From: Nelumbo lutea
Lineage: Eukaryota > Streptophyta > Magnoliopsida > Proteales > Nelumbonaceae
DNA: 64,000 nucleotides
Assembly (NCBI GenBank): GCA_022828595.1
Contig: JAKGHH010000004.1
Coordinates: 51,758,922 to 51,822,921, forward strand
Direction: 5' to 3'
Under the pieces are notes generated by a model. The model saw only the letters and a program-made list of their open reading frames with translations. It had not been told where the DNA came from and did not search any database. Of this stretch, positions 39,301 through 42,225 are shown piece by piece; position 1 is the first letter of the stretch; every line of letters starts with the position of its first letter. The position numbers were made by a program, and so were the translations under genes.

Positions 39301-40083
39301 CTGCAAAAAGGGGTCTAAAATGTTGGCTTAGTGACCAATTAATTTTTTACGTGAAAAATGGCATTCATCTTGTACATTAGCTATCTGTTATATCAAGTAG
39401 GAGATGAAAAGGAAATGTTATGTAAAGTGTCCTTGATAATCTGTGGAGTGTCCAATTCAAGTGCATGTTCAATATGGGCACATCATTCTTATAGGAAAGT
39501 CCATGCAACAATAGTCTTATTTCTGTTTCTTATGCTAACAAACATCCCTGTCAATTCATGGTCAAAGAGGGTATAAATTATTAGGTAAACTTGAGATTGC
39601 CATAAATATTTGACTGAAACCCCAGGGGAGGATTAAGTAATTCACCCTAATTTAAAATACTGATAAACAGCATTGAATAGTTAAGAAAAGAACAAAACAG
39701 AATTTGTCTATTGAATTTAGTTATTTCATCCTTCATGTTATGTACTAAGTTTGTACTTTTTCCAGGCAAGTTGTTCAAATCTTCCATTTACAAATTTCCG
39801 AAGCATTTTCACATTTGGAGGTTAGCACACCCCAAGCAAAGCAAAGGTACAATTCTCAGCCAGCATATCTGGCGCTTAGTTATTAAATATTCTTCTCTTT
39901 CCTAGGCCGCTACTTTTACTGAAATGACAGTATCTCTATGCTAGATTGTATCGTGACGTACAACACATACTTGGATGCATTCACTCTTTGCCTTCCGATA
40001 CGTCAAGTCAAGATGGTGTGCCAAACTTTGGGAAACTTGATGAATTCTTGGTGCAAAGATTTGGGACTGAAGCCCCTCAATGA
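183..40083 (+). CDS. VPS54: VPS54, GARP/EARP tethering complex subunit (3' portion, 13 exons)
   Basis: VPS54 is a subunit of the GARP complex, which tethers endosome-derived retrograde vesicles at the trans-Golgi network. Thirteen GT-AG exons (183-339, 460-548, 3208-3464, 6682-6853, 6924-7007, 7097-7509, 7913-8066, 8806-8887, 10425-10504, 24555-24716, 31723-31790, 39766-39846, 39945-40083) total 1938 nt, exactly 646 codons with the TGA stop, and every junction keeps phase. The product is 645 residues, about the C-terminal two thirds of a protein usually near 1000 residues. It matches plant VPS54 throughout (for example RADVLRENTEAVFAACDAAH, FFNTRTCQLVLGAGAMQ, KIHRDEIHTKLVQIMRERL), including the Vps54-like C-terminal domain in exons 7097-8066. 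The first exon here starts in phase 0, so upstream exons lie left of base 1. No coding lesion was seen despite the TE-filled introns. Confidence 0.95.
460..548 (+). CDS. VPS54: VPS54 exon
   Basis: The acceptor is gactcag and the donor gtatgg. It encodes GGSTLASKLRNLSSESFVQ then LLDAIFKVVK, ending in phase 0. A 2.66 kb intron with SINE and LINE debris follows. Confidence 0.93.
549..1530. other. VPS54 intron, no recognisable feature
   Basis: AT-rich intronic DNA with poly(T) runs near 568 and 960. I see no conserved coding frame or clear transposon end. Confidence 0.5.
1531..1700 (+). mobile_element. SINE-like element, copy 1
   Basis: The head begins ggccattacttggtgtaatg. The string tggtgtaatgg fits polymerase III box A (TRGYNNANNNG), and gattcgggtc about 45 bases on is close to box B. 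The body ends in a segment (tccagtccacccctctcaag, then ccccagatagctggg-like sequence) shared with copies near 2936, 32859 and 49340. An A-rich stretch at 1615-1637 interrupts the body. The family name is unknown to me. Confidence 0.55.
2175..2562 (+). mobile_element. L1-type LINE 3' remnant (RNase H region)
   Basis: Degenerate reading of the plant L1 RNase H domain: a KLNFDG-like start near 2218, a GPLG block near 2250, and the equivalent of LIIEGDSKLIVGWL at 2340-2395. The 3' end has the usual ...cttatcaaaag tail near 2550. Several stops and frameshifts. Confidence 0.6.
2936..3125 (+). repeat. SINE body with 73-bp tandem duplication, copy 2
   Basis: A 73-bp unit starting ttgtaatatcttttcttttt at 2936 is repeated from 3009 with few changes. 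It runs into aggactgtatccagcccacc and the shared ...ccccagagaactggg segment. No polymerase III boxes are left, so this is a 3' fragment. It ends about 80 bp before a VPS54 exon. Confidence 0.55.
3208..3464 (+). CDS. VPS54: VPS54 exon
   Basis: The acceptor is aatgcag and the donor gttagc. It encodes AHLMRAAEVKKAIEWIMGSL, a conserved alanine-rich stretch, then a variable Ser/Gln-rich linker ending SNMSKNF. It ends in phase 2, with the Arg codon split over the intron. Confidence 0.93.
3960..4862 (+). pseudogene. L1-type LINE RNase H fragment, interrupted
   Basis: The translation from about 4045 gives PWTTPVDDFIRLKFDGSNCG then NPGLSGIGVG and, after a frame change, GDSIRAELLAVLQGLQLANE. This is the RNase H domain at the C-terminus of plant L1 ORF2. 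It continues after an antisense LINE insert (4270-4522) with VEGDSKTGVEWL-like sequence. It ends with ctgttaataaaattacttat and an A-run at 4855-4861. 5'-truncated and non-functional. Confidence 0.75.
4270..4522 (-). mobile_element. Antisense L1 3' fragment nested in the L1 at 3960-4862
   Basis: A T-run at the left is followed by the reverse complement of a LINE 3' end, including the L-A-D-G-L-A-K-Q-type RNase H motif on the minus strand near 4420-4440. The 9-bp direct repeat attaaattt flanks it at 4261-4269 and 4523-4531. The host L1 frame resumes directly after it. Confidence 0.7.
5281..5790. repeat. AT-rich diverged direct duplication
   Basis: Two versions of an AT-rich unit: taagaaataaatatgtt near 5297 and taaataataaatatgttgct near 5594; atacatatcatatgcaaatt near 5403 and atacatatcatctgaaaatt near 5663; ttttttgatataaatgt near 5505 and ttttgatataaatgtct near 5757. 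The spacing is 250-300 bp. No coding potential. Confidence 0.5.
6055..6215. repeat. CGATA-rich repeat of unknown class
   Basis: Repeated forms of gatacgg, catatcgg and gatacaat (for example gccgatacgggtgcatatcg). It resembles non-autonomous DNA-element debris, but no terminal inverted repeats were delimited. Confidence 0.3.
6682..6853 (+). CDS. VPS54: VPS54 exon
   Basis: The acceptor is ctaacag and the donor gtactg. It encodes ADVLRENTEAVFAACDAAHG, then RWAKLLGVRALLHPRLRVQE and ITQDFITATEK. This is among the best conserved blocks of plant VPS54. Confidence 0.95.
6924..7007 (+). CDS. VPS54: VPS54 exon
   Basis: A 28-codon exon with acceptor aaacag and donor gttagt. It encodes IGGRLGYSIRGTLQSQSKAF and VEFQHDSR. 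It is flanked by introns of only 70 and 89 bp, in contrast to the multi-kilobase introns elsewhere. Confidence 0.95.
7097..7509 (+). CDS. VPS54: VPS54 exon (largest in window)
   Basis: The acceptor is ccctag and the donor gttagt. It encodes MAKIKAILDQESWGPVDVPD, then a low-complexity Ser/Thr/Asp/Asn linker (about residues 35-120 of the exon), then STSQTLVYKGVGYHMVN, the start of the Vps54-like C-terminal domain. It ends in phase 2 in a Cys codon. Reading through the donor gives a hydrophobic intronic tail that is not part of the protein. Confidence 0.94.
7913..8066 (+). CDS. VPS54: VPS54 exon
   Basis: The acceptor is tttttcag and the donor gtagat. It encodes GLILLKLLSEYIDMNNLLPA and EILKFFNTRTCQLVLGAGAM, the core of the Vps54-like C-terminal domain. 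It ends in phase 0 after Gln. Confidence 0.95.
8067..8805. other. VPS54 intron, no recognisable feature
   Basis: AT-rich intron sequence between two small exons. I see no transposon ends or coding frame. Confidence 0.5.
8806..8887 (+). CDS. VPS54: VPS54 exon
   Basis: The acceptor is atcacag and the donor gtaggt. It encodes VTGLKSITSKHLALASQVIS then FIYAFIP, ending in phase 1. Confidence 0.94.
9070..9166 (+). mobile_element. Au-type SINE, 3' half
   Basis: Starts cttggaaacagcctctctgt, continues gcaggggtaaggctgcatac and ccctccccagac, and ends gcctcgtgcactgcactgcc plus T-run. This is the 3' region of the Au SINE family, widespread in angiosperms. The tRNA-like head is missing. A full antisense relative is at 41981-42136. 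Confidence 0.75.
9167..9615 (+). pseudogene. RTE-clade LINE, 3' end remnant
   Basis: Degenerate reading of the end of RTE reverse transcriptase: YGAQCWAVKKQHAQKMSG from about 9187, then REGGFRWFDHVHRRLSTAPI from 9353, GRLKKDVS, and a terminal ...YIANSI-like segment. It ends in ataactgggacaaggattag plus a GAT-rich tail, typical of RTE 3' ends. Stops in most segments; not functional. Confidence 0.7.
9616..10424. other. VPS54 intron, unassigned
   Basis: AT-rich. A short direct repeat gaaaagtaagcaatcc occurs at about 9818 and 9839. Nothing else supported. Confidence 0.4.
10425..10504 (+). CDS. VPS54: VPS54 exon
   Basis: The acceptor atcaaaaag has a weak pyrimidine tract, but the phase and the peptide EIRIVLFLKVPKSRKDLLLS then EIDRVAQ fix the boundary. 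The donor is gtatct. It is followed by the 14 kb transposon-filled intron. Confidence 0.92.
10843..10892 (+). mobile_element. RTE LINE terminal tail fragment
   Basis: gtagctgaccccatacagtt then gggacaaggcttagatgatg is the usual RTE terminal sequence with a short GAT-type microsatellite tail. Only the last about 50 bp remains. Confidence 0.6.
11340..11470 (+). pseudogene. L1 ORF2 fragment (post-RT region)
   Basis: Frame reading RAPLEVMKRIWKTRR, stop, FLWVTGGTKRG matches the P-x-x-V-x-x-x-I-E-x-x-x-R-x-F-L-W segment that follows the reverse transcriptase in plant L1 ORF2. Very short remnant. Confidence 0.45.
12689..13093 (+). pseudogene. Unrecognised ORF in L1 5' region
   Basis: An open frame of 134 codons (starts MVTSSINDMSIILNFGEL). 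I recognise no domain. Its place upstream of L1 ORF2 sequence, and the next ORF of similar Glu/Lys-rich composition, suggest it derives from the ORF1 or spacer part of a LINE. It could be chance. Confidence 0.3.
13223..13894 (+). pseudogene. Unrecognised 223-codon ORF, LINE-associated
   Basis: A Glu/Lys/Ser-rich open frame without a known domain. Near its end, EVFIGKIGVDLG resembles EVTVGKLGIDLG encoded at about 27900-27940 inside another L1. The shared motif indicates a repeated mobile sequence rather than a host gene. Two CXXE-like cysteine spots occur but no zinc knuckle. The function is unknown. Confidence 0.4.
14450..15840 (+). pseudogene. L1 ORF2 C-terminal region
   Basis: From about 14476: LLGLPFGGNPRNVTFWNLVV, then RLASWKRNYLSLGGRLTLIK, GGLGIGNIQERNMALLGK, PWKVIHAILPYF, RFWEHVRLGDSPLQDQFPYL. 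After a degenerate stretch (15170-15500) come the zf-RVT-flanking segment and WIVWKERKRRVFF. This is the standard layout downstream of the RT in plant L1 ORF2. Several stops and frameshifts. Confidence 0.8.
15848..16446. mobile_element. hAT-like MITE (CAAGGC-type terminal inverted repeats)
   Basis: The left end cattgttgtcaaggcaaagc and the reverse complement of the right end catacttttcaaggcgccaa form imperfect terminal inverted repeats, both running on into CTAGGCAACAAGG. The flanks atacaaag (15840-15847) and atacagaa (16447-16454) agree at 6 of 8 positions and look like a decayed 8-bp target duplication. The L1 reading frame continues on the far side. A right end of the same type occurs at 35791-35860. 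Confidence 0.65.
16455..16621 (+). pseudogene. L1 RNase H fragment
   Basis: Degenerate GSTQ, NPGPSGIGGVF-like and GDSLHAEIVAL segments of the L1 RNase H domain, cut at 16621 by an antisense LINE insert and continued from 17041. Confidence 0.65.
16622..17040 (-). mobile_element. Antisense L1 3' end inserted in L1 RNase H
   Basis: Starts with a T-run (reverse of poly-A). On the minus strand it reads the L1 RNase H segment GDSLRAEILAVWKGIKRAQQ and, before the 3' UTR, sequence for W-S-K-K-S-A-N. It also holds a C9 run near 16770. Confidence 0.7.
17041..17262 (+). pseudogene. L1 RNase H end and 3' UTR
   Basis: Continues the frame broken at 16621 with LNVNRLIIEGDSKVVLGWLG, then the small inverted repeat gggggagagttaagagagtt / acctctcccc typical of this L1 family's 3' UTR, and the terminal ttattgttattgatcaaaaa. 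Confidence 0.7.
17263..17633 (-). pseudogene. Antisense L1 RNase H fragment (left half of copia target)
   Basis: The minus strand encodes degenerate SDSFRWWQWKACKRAQEL, ITEGDSKLVIS and, at its 5' side, GNSGPSGKEEFSEMRKG. The other half lies at 23509-23810 beyond the copia element. The two join across the actac target duplication within F-D-G-S...G-N-S-G-P-S-G. Confidence 0.7.
17634..18002 (-). repeat. 3' LTR of antisense copia element
   Basis: 369 bp. On the minus strand it begins TGTAGAGAACACTGATG and ends CTGAACTTCTAGT. It is next to the polypurine tract (18003-18020). The end is GT, not CA. The RNase H reading frame runs 15 bases into it before a TGA. Confidence 0.9.
17988..18668 (-). pseudogene. 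Copia RNase H domain
   Basis: 226 codons: VGKLLYLCLTRPDISYAVSV, VEVYTDADWVGSVDDRRSTS, SRSSAEAEYRSMANGVAEIL, LYCDNQAVINIAHNPVQHDR, LADILTKAVS. The acidic active-site motifs (YTDAD, AEAEYR, YCDN) are intact. It is out of frame with the RT segment because of an indel near 18668-18690. Confidence 0.9.
18003..18020 (-). other. Polypurine tract of antisense copia
   Basis: The minus strand reads AACTTGAGGGGGAG directly before the 3' LTR; it would prime plus-strand DNA synthesis. Confidence 0.8.
18668..20572 (-). pseudogene. Copia integrase (C-terminal part) and reverse transcriptase
   Basis: 634 codons. The end of the integrase core reads HTPQQNGVAKRKNRHILEVA; the third catalytic residue, normally Glu in NGVAERKN, is Lys (codon 20387-20389). 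A Ser/Pro-rich linker is followed by the RT: TWELVDLSKGKKPVGCRWVF, KNAFLNGDLQEEVYMQLPPG, YGLKQSPRAWFDRF, and an intact catalytic YVDD in LAVYVDDIVV. The N-terminal side is separated from the earlier segment by two stop codons (near 20579 and 20600). Confidence 0.9.
20600..21673 (-). pseudogene. Copia gag C-terminus, protease, integrase N-terminal part
   Basis: 357 codons in order: CCHC knuckle CEHCKKPKHTKETC; aspartic protease WVIDSGASDHMTS; pre-integrase zinc-binding region (HNRLGHLSF ... CESCELAK); and the first two integrase acidic residues in HTDVWGP and FVDDHTRFS. A TAG replaces the Trp expected after HTRFS. Confidence 0.9.
21689..21994 (-). pseudogene. Copia gag, second segment
   Basis: 101 codons in the same frame as the flanking segments, for example KQGEKPVSIYFSNLQSLWHE and FEFLAGLNLEYDIVRQRILT, typical copia gag. 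Single stops on each side (TGA at 22022-22024, TAG at 21689-21691) break one ancestral ORF. Confidence 0.88.
22022..22375 (-). pseudogene. Copia gag, N-terminal segment
   Basis: 117 codons from MTEMEFKNQAEGSF. It contains VKFDGSNYLEWAQSAMMAIG and WLYNSMQPHIDRNYLWAKTT, the plant copia gag pattern. This ATG is the probable gag start. About 770 bp of untranslated leader separates it from the primer site. Confidence 0.88.
23131..23142 (-). other. Primer binding site (initiator tRNA-Met)
   Basis: The minus strand reads TGGTATCAGAGC directly at the LTR edge, complementary to the tRNA-Met 3' end used by most plant copia elements. There is no spacer between LTR and primer site. Confidence 0.9.
23143..23508 (-). 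repeat. 5' LTR of antisense copia element
   Basis: 366 bp and near-identical to 17634-18002. The minus strand has a possible TATA-like stretch ATAAATATTAATTAAA in mid-LTR. Followed by the actac target duplication at 23509-23513. Confidence 0.9.
23509..23810 (-). pseudogene. Antisense L1 RNase H fragment (right half of copia target)
   Basis: The minus strand reads GFTKLNFDGS-like sequence up to the copia target duplication, and upstream the W-x-x-W-x-E-R/K-N region of L1 ORF2. It is the other half of the fragment at 17263-17633. Confidence 0.65.
23811..24030 (-). mobile_element. Antisense L1 3' end
   Basis: Begins with a T-run and ttgattgataacaaaaattt, then the reverse complement of the RNase H L-A-D-S-L-A-R-Q-G motif near 23970-23995. 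A short, 5'-truncated LINE copy next to the older antisense LINE. Confidence 0.6.
24031..24554. other. VPS54 intron, unassigned
   Basis: AT-rich. Forms of aaagcacctatttgg recur near 24090-24140, and nothing else is recognisable before the acceptor at 24553. Confidence 0.4.
24555..24716 (+). CDS. VPS54: VPS54 exon after the 14 kb intron
   Basis: The acceptor is aattcag and the donor gtgtgt. It encodes exactly 54 codons, DYKIHRDEIHTKLVQIMRER, then HIRGLPQIVESWNRPDDSD and FARSLTK. The reading frame rejoins the exon at 10425-10504 in phase 0, so the host frame survives the large intron. Confidence 0.95.
25085..25180 (+). mobile_element. Possible LINE 3' terminal fragment
   Basis: ctttgagggaagcacttcct then atatcagtttcttttcaaaa resembles the 3' ends of L1 elements here (short inverted repeat, then a ...ttcaaaag tail). 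No coding sequence is attached. Confidence 0.35.
25768..25940 (+). pseudogene. L1 endonuclease N-terminus
   Basis: MKLLSWNVKGLRSTKKRELI then PDVVLLQESKR: the SWNVRGL and QE motifs of apurinic-type L1 endonucleases. The Asn and Glu active-site residues are present, but the frame stops at about 25940 and the rest of the domain is decayed. Confidence 0.75.
26230..27240 (+). pseudogene. L1 ORF2 linker and first part of RT
   Basis: RQKLGCKWLKEGDKNTRFFL (the standard W-x-x-x-GD-x-N-T-x-F-F block), then FSMDKAKAPGLNGFTMAFYQ, a degenerate RPISL / APHQGAF / ILI region, and VCKLDL then KANDLVD near 27200-27235. Many stops. The RT frame breaks at about 27240 and resumes near 29690. Confidence 0.75.
28267..29317. 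mobile_element. MULE-type MITE, copy 1
   Basis: 1051 bp. The ends caaggtttaaaatgtcgatg and the reverse complement of the right end (atggtttcaaatgttgcaac) form short terminal inverted repeats. A 9-bp direct repeat ggataggag flanks it at 28258-28266 and 29318-29326, the target size usual for Mutator-like elements. It is AT-rich, with an internal degenerate tandem array at 28560-28930 and no transposase. Related copies at 42226-43111 and 61998-62537. Confidence 0.7.
28560..28930. repeat. AT-rich tandem array inside MITE
   Basis: Degenerate units of about 60 bp, each with a version of tctgattttttctactaaat and tataaaatttaataaa (for example near 28770, 28835 and 28870). Confidence 0.6.
29690..29912 (+). 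pseudogene. L1 RT core, second part
   Basis: Reads WVMGYVRNVQYSILINGIVV then GIRQGDPLATFLFTLVADIL, the RT block 4-5 motif of plant L1. The F-A-D-D-x block that should follow is only partly recognisable near 29905-29925 (FAN-D). Confidence 0.8.
30038..30690 (+). pseudogene. L1 ORF2 post-RT region
   Basis: LKYLGLPLIDNPRKENFWTS and KKLALWKKNYLWK in one frame; WRLPVEEKLWVKMVVSIDG, PWKSIKAILPLFLHQIRYDI and KFWEQDWVGDSSLRDQFPSL in another. The frame change near 30250 indicates an indel. Confidence 0.8.
30850..31540 (+). pseudogene. L1 zf-RVT area and RNase H
   Basis: A degenerate W-x-x-I-W-E-E-R-N segment (ISWSIWEERNSRIL) is followed by RNase H: SWTPPPIGFYKLDFDGSSIG then GYPGPSGIGVIRDEEGKVID. After a stop, GDSVRAEIMAVLEGVQ and SANSFADGLAKQG continue in shifted frames. 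Confidence 0.8.
31723..31790 (+). CDS. VPS54: VPS54 exon after the 7 kb intron
   Basis: The acceptor is tctccag and the donor gtgagt. It encodes EVGYLQRVLSRTLHELDVKA then IF, ending in phase 2. It lies 66 bp downstream of the poly(A) tail of an L1 element. Confidence 0.94.
32040..32350. repeat. Diverged direct duplication in intron
   Basis: Two copies about 207 bp apart share ttttccaagtt, atcat(g/a)ttat, acatggaaaaattctgacac and cacttgtcccatataat-like segments (32049-32150 and 32253-32345). No function is evident. Confidence 0.5.
32525..32660 (-). mobile_element. Antisense LINE 3' terminal fragment
   Basis: ttttttaatcaataaccgca then a 3' UTR-like inverted repeat gagataaaccctcttatctc is the reverse complement of the L1 terminal pattern seen at 17190 and 31570. 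Confidence 0.5.
32859..33038 (+). mobile_element. SINE-like element, copy 3, with target duplication
   Basis: 180 bp starting tgatgggccattactttctg. It shares gtaatggtaaaat and the ...tctacccctccaaagacccc body with copy 1. A 10-bp direct repeat ttttatattt flanks it at 32849-32858 and 33039-33048. Box A is degraded. It lies 56 bp upstream of a copia LTR. Confidence 0.65.
33094..33303 (+). repeat. 5' LTR of sense copia element
   Basis: 210 bp, TGTTGTTAGTGC to TGAAAACA, canonical TG...CA, directly followed by the tRNA-Met primer site. The pyrimidine-rich R-U5-like stretch is at 33230-33285. Confidence 0.88.
33731..34213 (+). repeat. 240-bp tandem duplication of leader and gag start
   Basis: 33731-33970 is repeated at 33971-34213 with few substitutions and a 2-bp insertion (tctgtgcttctttctgtgac at both 33733 and 33973; ccttgaatgggatgaactat in both). 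Each copy holds the N-L-N-G-M-N-Y-L-E-W start of the gag domain. The two copies differ enough to show that the duplication is not recent. Confidence 0.8.
34201..34850 (+). pseudogene. Copia gag fragment with altered zinc knuckle
   Basis: SMVMSWLIVAMEPEVRKNFM matches copia gag. A later frame (34461-34850) has EVYAIMQSEESKLSVM and a knuckle CIHCCRPKHTRN, where the last Cys is displaced by an insertion. Broken by frameshifts near 34330. Confidence 0.75.
35095..35860. mobile_element. Insertion in copia with hAT-like right end
   Basis: The protease D-S motif at about 35080 breaks off and integrase sequence resumes only near 35985. The intervening DNA ends with ctaggcgcctaggcacctgg ... ccctggcgccttgaaagcta, the same terminal type as the hAT-like MITE at 15848-16446. 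No matching left end was found, so the element is truncated or rearranged. It contains two internal tandem repeat arrays. Confidence 0.5.
35268..35720. repeat. Two adjacent short tandem arrays
   Basis: First, three units starting gaaaaaacaggggc (35282, 35395, 35478) each followed by atactcct and cgcccct-type strings. Second, three or more units of agttagtgtacatgcttgct type (35590-35715). The unit lengths are uneven. Confidence 0.6.
35985..36620 (+). pseudogene. Copia integrase fragment
   Basis: GGYKCFISLIDDF (second acidic residue region), then KTPQQNGVTKRKN, where the catalytic Glu is Lys (codon 36301-36303) and a TAG follows, then YKAPHQLLFP. Frame changes and stops throughout. Confidence 0.75.
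36860..38035 (+). pseudogene. Copia reverse transcriptase, split by an L1
   Basis: KEELNALHKNNTWD (36903-36946) is interrupted by an L1 (36947-37322) and resumes at 37323: TWELVDLRKGKEYKWVFSMK, AKMNSIHVLLSLATNFDWEL, KNAFLNGDLEEVYMVQPP. The catalytic box reads YVVD (LIVYVVDIII, from 37799) instead of YVDD. Several stops. Confidence 0.85.
36947..37322 (+). mobile_element. 5'-truncated L1 with 15-bp target duplication
   Basis: 376 bp with the end of RNase H (LVVEGDSQIVVGWLTDPTST, SANTLADGLAKQG), a 3' UTR and an A-rich tail tcaaaaaaataaat. The flanks aaataatacatggga (36932-36946 and 37323-37337) are a perfect 15-bp target duplication of the copia RT sequence. It is a clear target-primed insertion and younger than its copia host. 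Confidence 0.93.
38255..38560 (+). pseudogene. Copia RNase H fragment
   Basis: LKVEVYTDANWAGAVDDRKS, ARLSAEAEHRAMAHEVAEVL and FYCDNKAAINI in shifted frames. The catalytic YTDA is present, but the frame breaks near 38465. Confidence 0.8.
38620..38844 (+). repeat. 3' LTR of sense copia element
   Basis: 225 bp, starting TGTTGTTAGTGC and ending GCGAAAACA. More diverged from its 5' partner than the LTR pair at 17634/23143, so it is an older insertion. Confidence 0.85.
38944..39515. repeat. Diverged direct duplication, gacacg-type repeat
   Basis: tgttgcatggacatggacac ... tgcatgtccaagagtttgac (from 38944) recurs from 39175 as tgttgcatagacacaaacac ... tgcatgtccaagagtctgac. A third related fragment is at 11523-11585 (catgatacagacatggga ... 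catgtccaagagtctgac). Probably a non-autonomous element of unknown class. Confidence 0.5.
39766..39846 (+). CDS. VPS54: VPS54 exon after the 8 kb intron
   Basis: The acceptor is tttccag and the donor gtacaa. It encodes QVVQIFHLQISEAFSHLEVS then TPQAKQ and two bases of an Arg codon. Confidence 0.92.
39945..40083 (+). CDS. VPS54: VPS54 terminal exon
   Basis: The acceptor is atgctag. It encodes LYRDVQHILGCIHSLPSDTS, then NFGKLDEFLVQRFGTEAPQ and TGA at 40081-40083, which is the conserved C-terminus of plant VPS54. Confidence 0.94.
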
Positions 40084-40330
40084 ATGCCTATGTAAAGTAG
40101 CAAACAATCCATCTGTTTGAAGACTAACGTAAGTTGAAGGGAACATTTTCAGCACATCCAATCATTGGAGATTTTCAATGATTCACTTGCCTTGTACAAC
40201 CGAACCAAGGTAATGGCATAATACAAACAATGCTCTAAAAATTTTCAATATTTCTGAACTGTCAACTGTATTCAGTAGGATCATTCTTTATCATGATTAC
40301 AATTTTTATTATTCTCTTTTTAATGGATAA
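40084..40330 (+). other. VPS54: Probable VPS54 3' UTR
   Basis: The stretch between the stop codon and the first recognisable downstream repeat is AT-rich with no second coding signal. No canonical AATAAA is evident, so the polyadenylation site is not placed. Confidence 0.5.
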
Positions 40331-41460
40331 CTTGAAAAGATTCTATTAATTTGTGGAAAAGAATAGTGGATATTTACAATATGGGCTGTGTTAAATCACC
40401 CCATGGTTACATAGGGGAGCTAAACTCTCCCTGTTGGTGAGTCCCCAAAACATTTGATCCCTATTGCCCTTTGTCTTGTTAGTGTGTCTACCATGCCATT
40501 TTGGCTGTTCCTGTCCATCTGAAGGTGATTCCAGGCTCCCTTGTTAGGCATATTACCTCTCTTATGGCATATGGTGTGCCTGTAGCACAAAGAGCCTTGA
40601 CAATTATTCATTGTTAACATTAGAAACTCTATTAATATGAATAAAAGAATATTATGTACAATAATAGGCTATAAGCCATTTTTGTTAGACTAATATTAGC
40701 TACTACCCAACTCCCAAAACTGATAATTTACATGCATCATTAAGTACAATAATAGAATATTGTGTGCATGTAGCACAAAGAGCCTTGACAATTATTCCCT
40801 ATTTACATTTTTCTCATTGTTAACATTAGAAACTCTATTAATATGAATCAAAGGATATTTTGTACAATAATAGGCTATAAGCCATTTTTGTAGACTAATA
40901 TTAGCTATTACCCAACTCCCAAAACTGTTAGTTTACATGCATCATGTGGTTACTCCCCAGTGCAAATGTTTCCTTTTCACCCCTTCTTTTTGCCAATAAA
41001 GCAGCCAAGATAATTGTTTATCTTTAGACCCTATAAAAAGTAGCACCCAACTCTCTTTCCAGATGTTTAATTTCCTGCATGGAATGCCATGTTGCAATTT
41101 TCCTTGACTTCAGTTTCATTTTTAGCCACCCAACTACTACCTTGAAGTCCCCTGACACTACTATACTCCTGAATTCCAAAGTTTTTCCCAGCCACAGTCC
41201 CTGCAAAACAGCTAACAGTTCAGCTCTTGTAGAATCTTCAATACTTGCGAGTCTTACTTCTAGAATTGCCCCACATACCACATTTGTTCCTGAAAACTTC
41301 TCCTATACCAGAATTGCCATGATTCATGCATGTTACACCCATCAAAGTTTAGTTTGGCTTGATTCATTTCTGAATGAACCACATACTGCCACCCCATTCC
41401 AGTTGTGTGCTGGAAGAAAGTTGCCACAAAGGGCACATTGAGTGGTCATGGTTGAACACT
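40330..41460 (-). pseudogene. Antisense L1 3' part downstream of VPS54
   Basis: The minus strand at 41024-41281 reads VRLASIEDSTRAELLAVLQG then VVSGDFKVVVGWLK and TWHSMQEIKHLERELGATF, an L1 RNase H segment; upstream of it (41300-41400) come degenerate NFDGxxxGxPGxxGIG equivalents. The left part holds a near-tandem duplication (40576-40945). This L1 is convergent with VPS54. Confidence 0.75.
40576..40945. repeat. Near-tandem duplication, about 190 bp period
   Basis: tgtagcacaaagagccttga, aactctattaatatgaat, aataggctataagccatttt and acccaactcccaaaactg occur in the same order at 40576-40740 and 40765-40945. The second copy has an extra 24 bp of tttacatttttctc-type sequence. Confidence 0.75.
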
Positions 41461-41980
41461 TTCCTTGAAAAACATAGGCTGTAACTCCCTATCGTAGTCT
41501 ACACAACCTAATTTCTTTTATGTTTCCAATAATAAATATAAGCTAAATGCCTATTTTTGGGTGTTTCAAGCTAAATGTTCAATGTCATTCCTTTATTGGA
41601 TGGTTGTAATTTATATGGACTTGTGAGATTACATCAATATCTTACAATTGGAACACGTCTTTTTTCATCAACTACTCAGCACCTAGGCACCAACTAGTCA
41701 TTACATCGGCTAGACAAACCAAAGAAACTAGTCATTACCTCACCATACTGATAACACTAGAACTGGGTTGAAGTGAAAAAGACCTGGAGAAAGAAGCACG
41801 ATAGAAAGGTCCTGAGGAATTGAGGGTCCAAACACAAATCTGGTTTTGGTTATCAAGAAAAGAATTATCCAAAGAATCAATTAGGTATAAGGCTTGTGAA
41901 TATTCAAAGTTCCTCAAACCTGTCCTGAGCCTCATTTATCATGTTTTTTGTCCTCCTATACACTATTAATTCTATCAGAT

Positions 41981-42136
41981 AAAAAGGACAGCCCAGTGCA
42001 CAAGGCTCCTGCCAATGCGGGGTCTGGGGATAGACAGATGTATGCAGTTTTACCCCTGCATATACAGAGGCTGTTTCCAAGATTTGAACCCTGGTCACCC
42101 AGATTGAAATGGAGCAACCAAACCGTTGCTCCATTG
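41981..42136 (-). mobile_element. Au-type SINE, antisense, nearly full
   Basis: The minus strand reads TGGAGCAACGGTTTGGTTGC, GGGTTCAAATCTTGGAAACA (box B in the tRNA-like head), GCAGGGGTAAAACTGCATAC, CCCCAGACCCCGC and ends GCACTGGGCTGTCC plus T-run. Layout and order match the Au SINE family. Confidence 0.8.
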
Positions 42137-42225
42137 TTTTGGCTAGTCAATGTTAAGTAGCTTCCATCTCAGGTACAAGTTGCTTTGTATTCAATTCTCT
42201 TCAATTCGTTAATAGCAATGCATAT

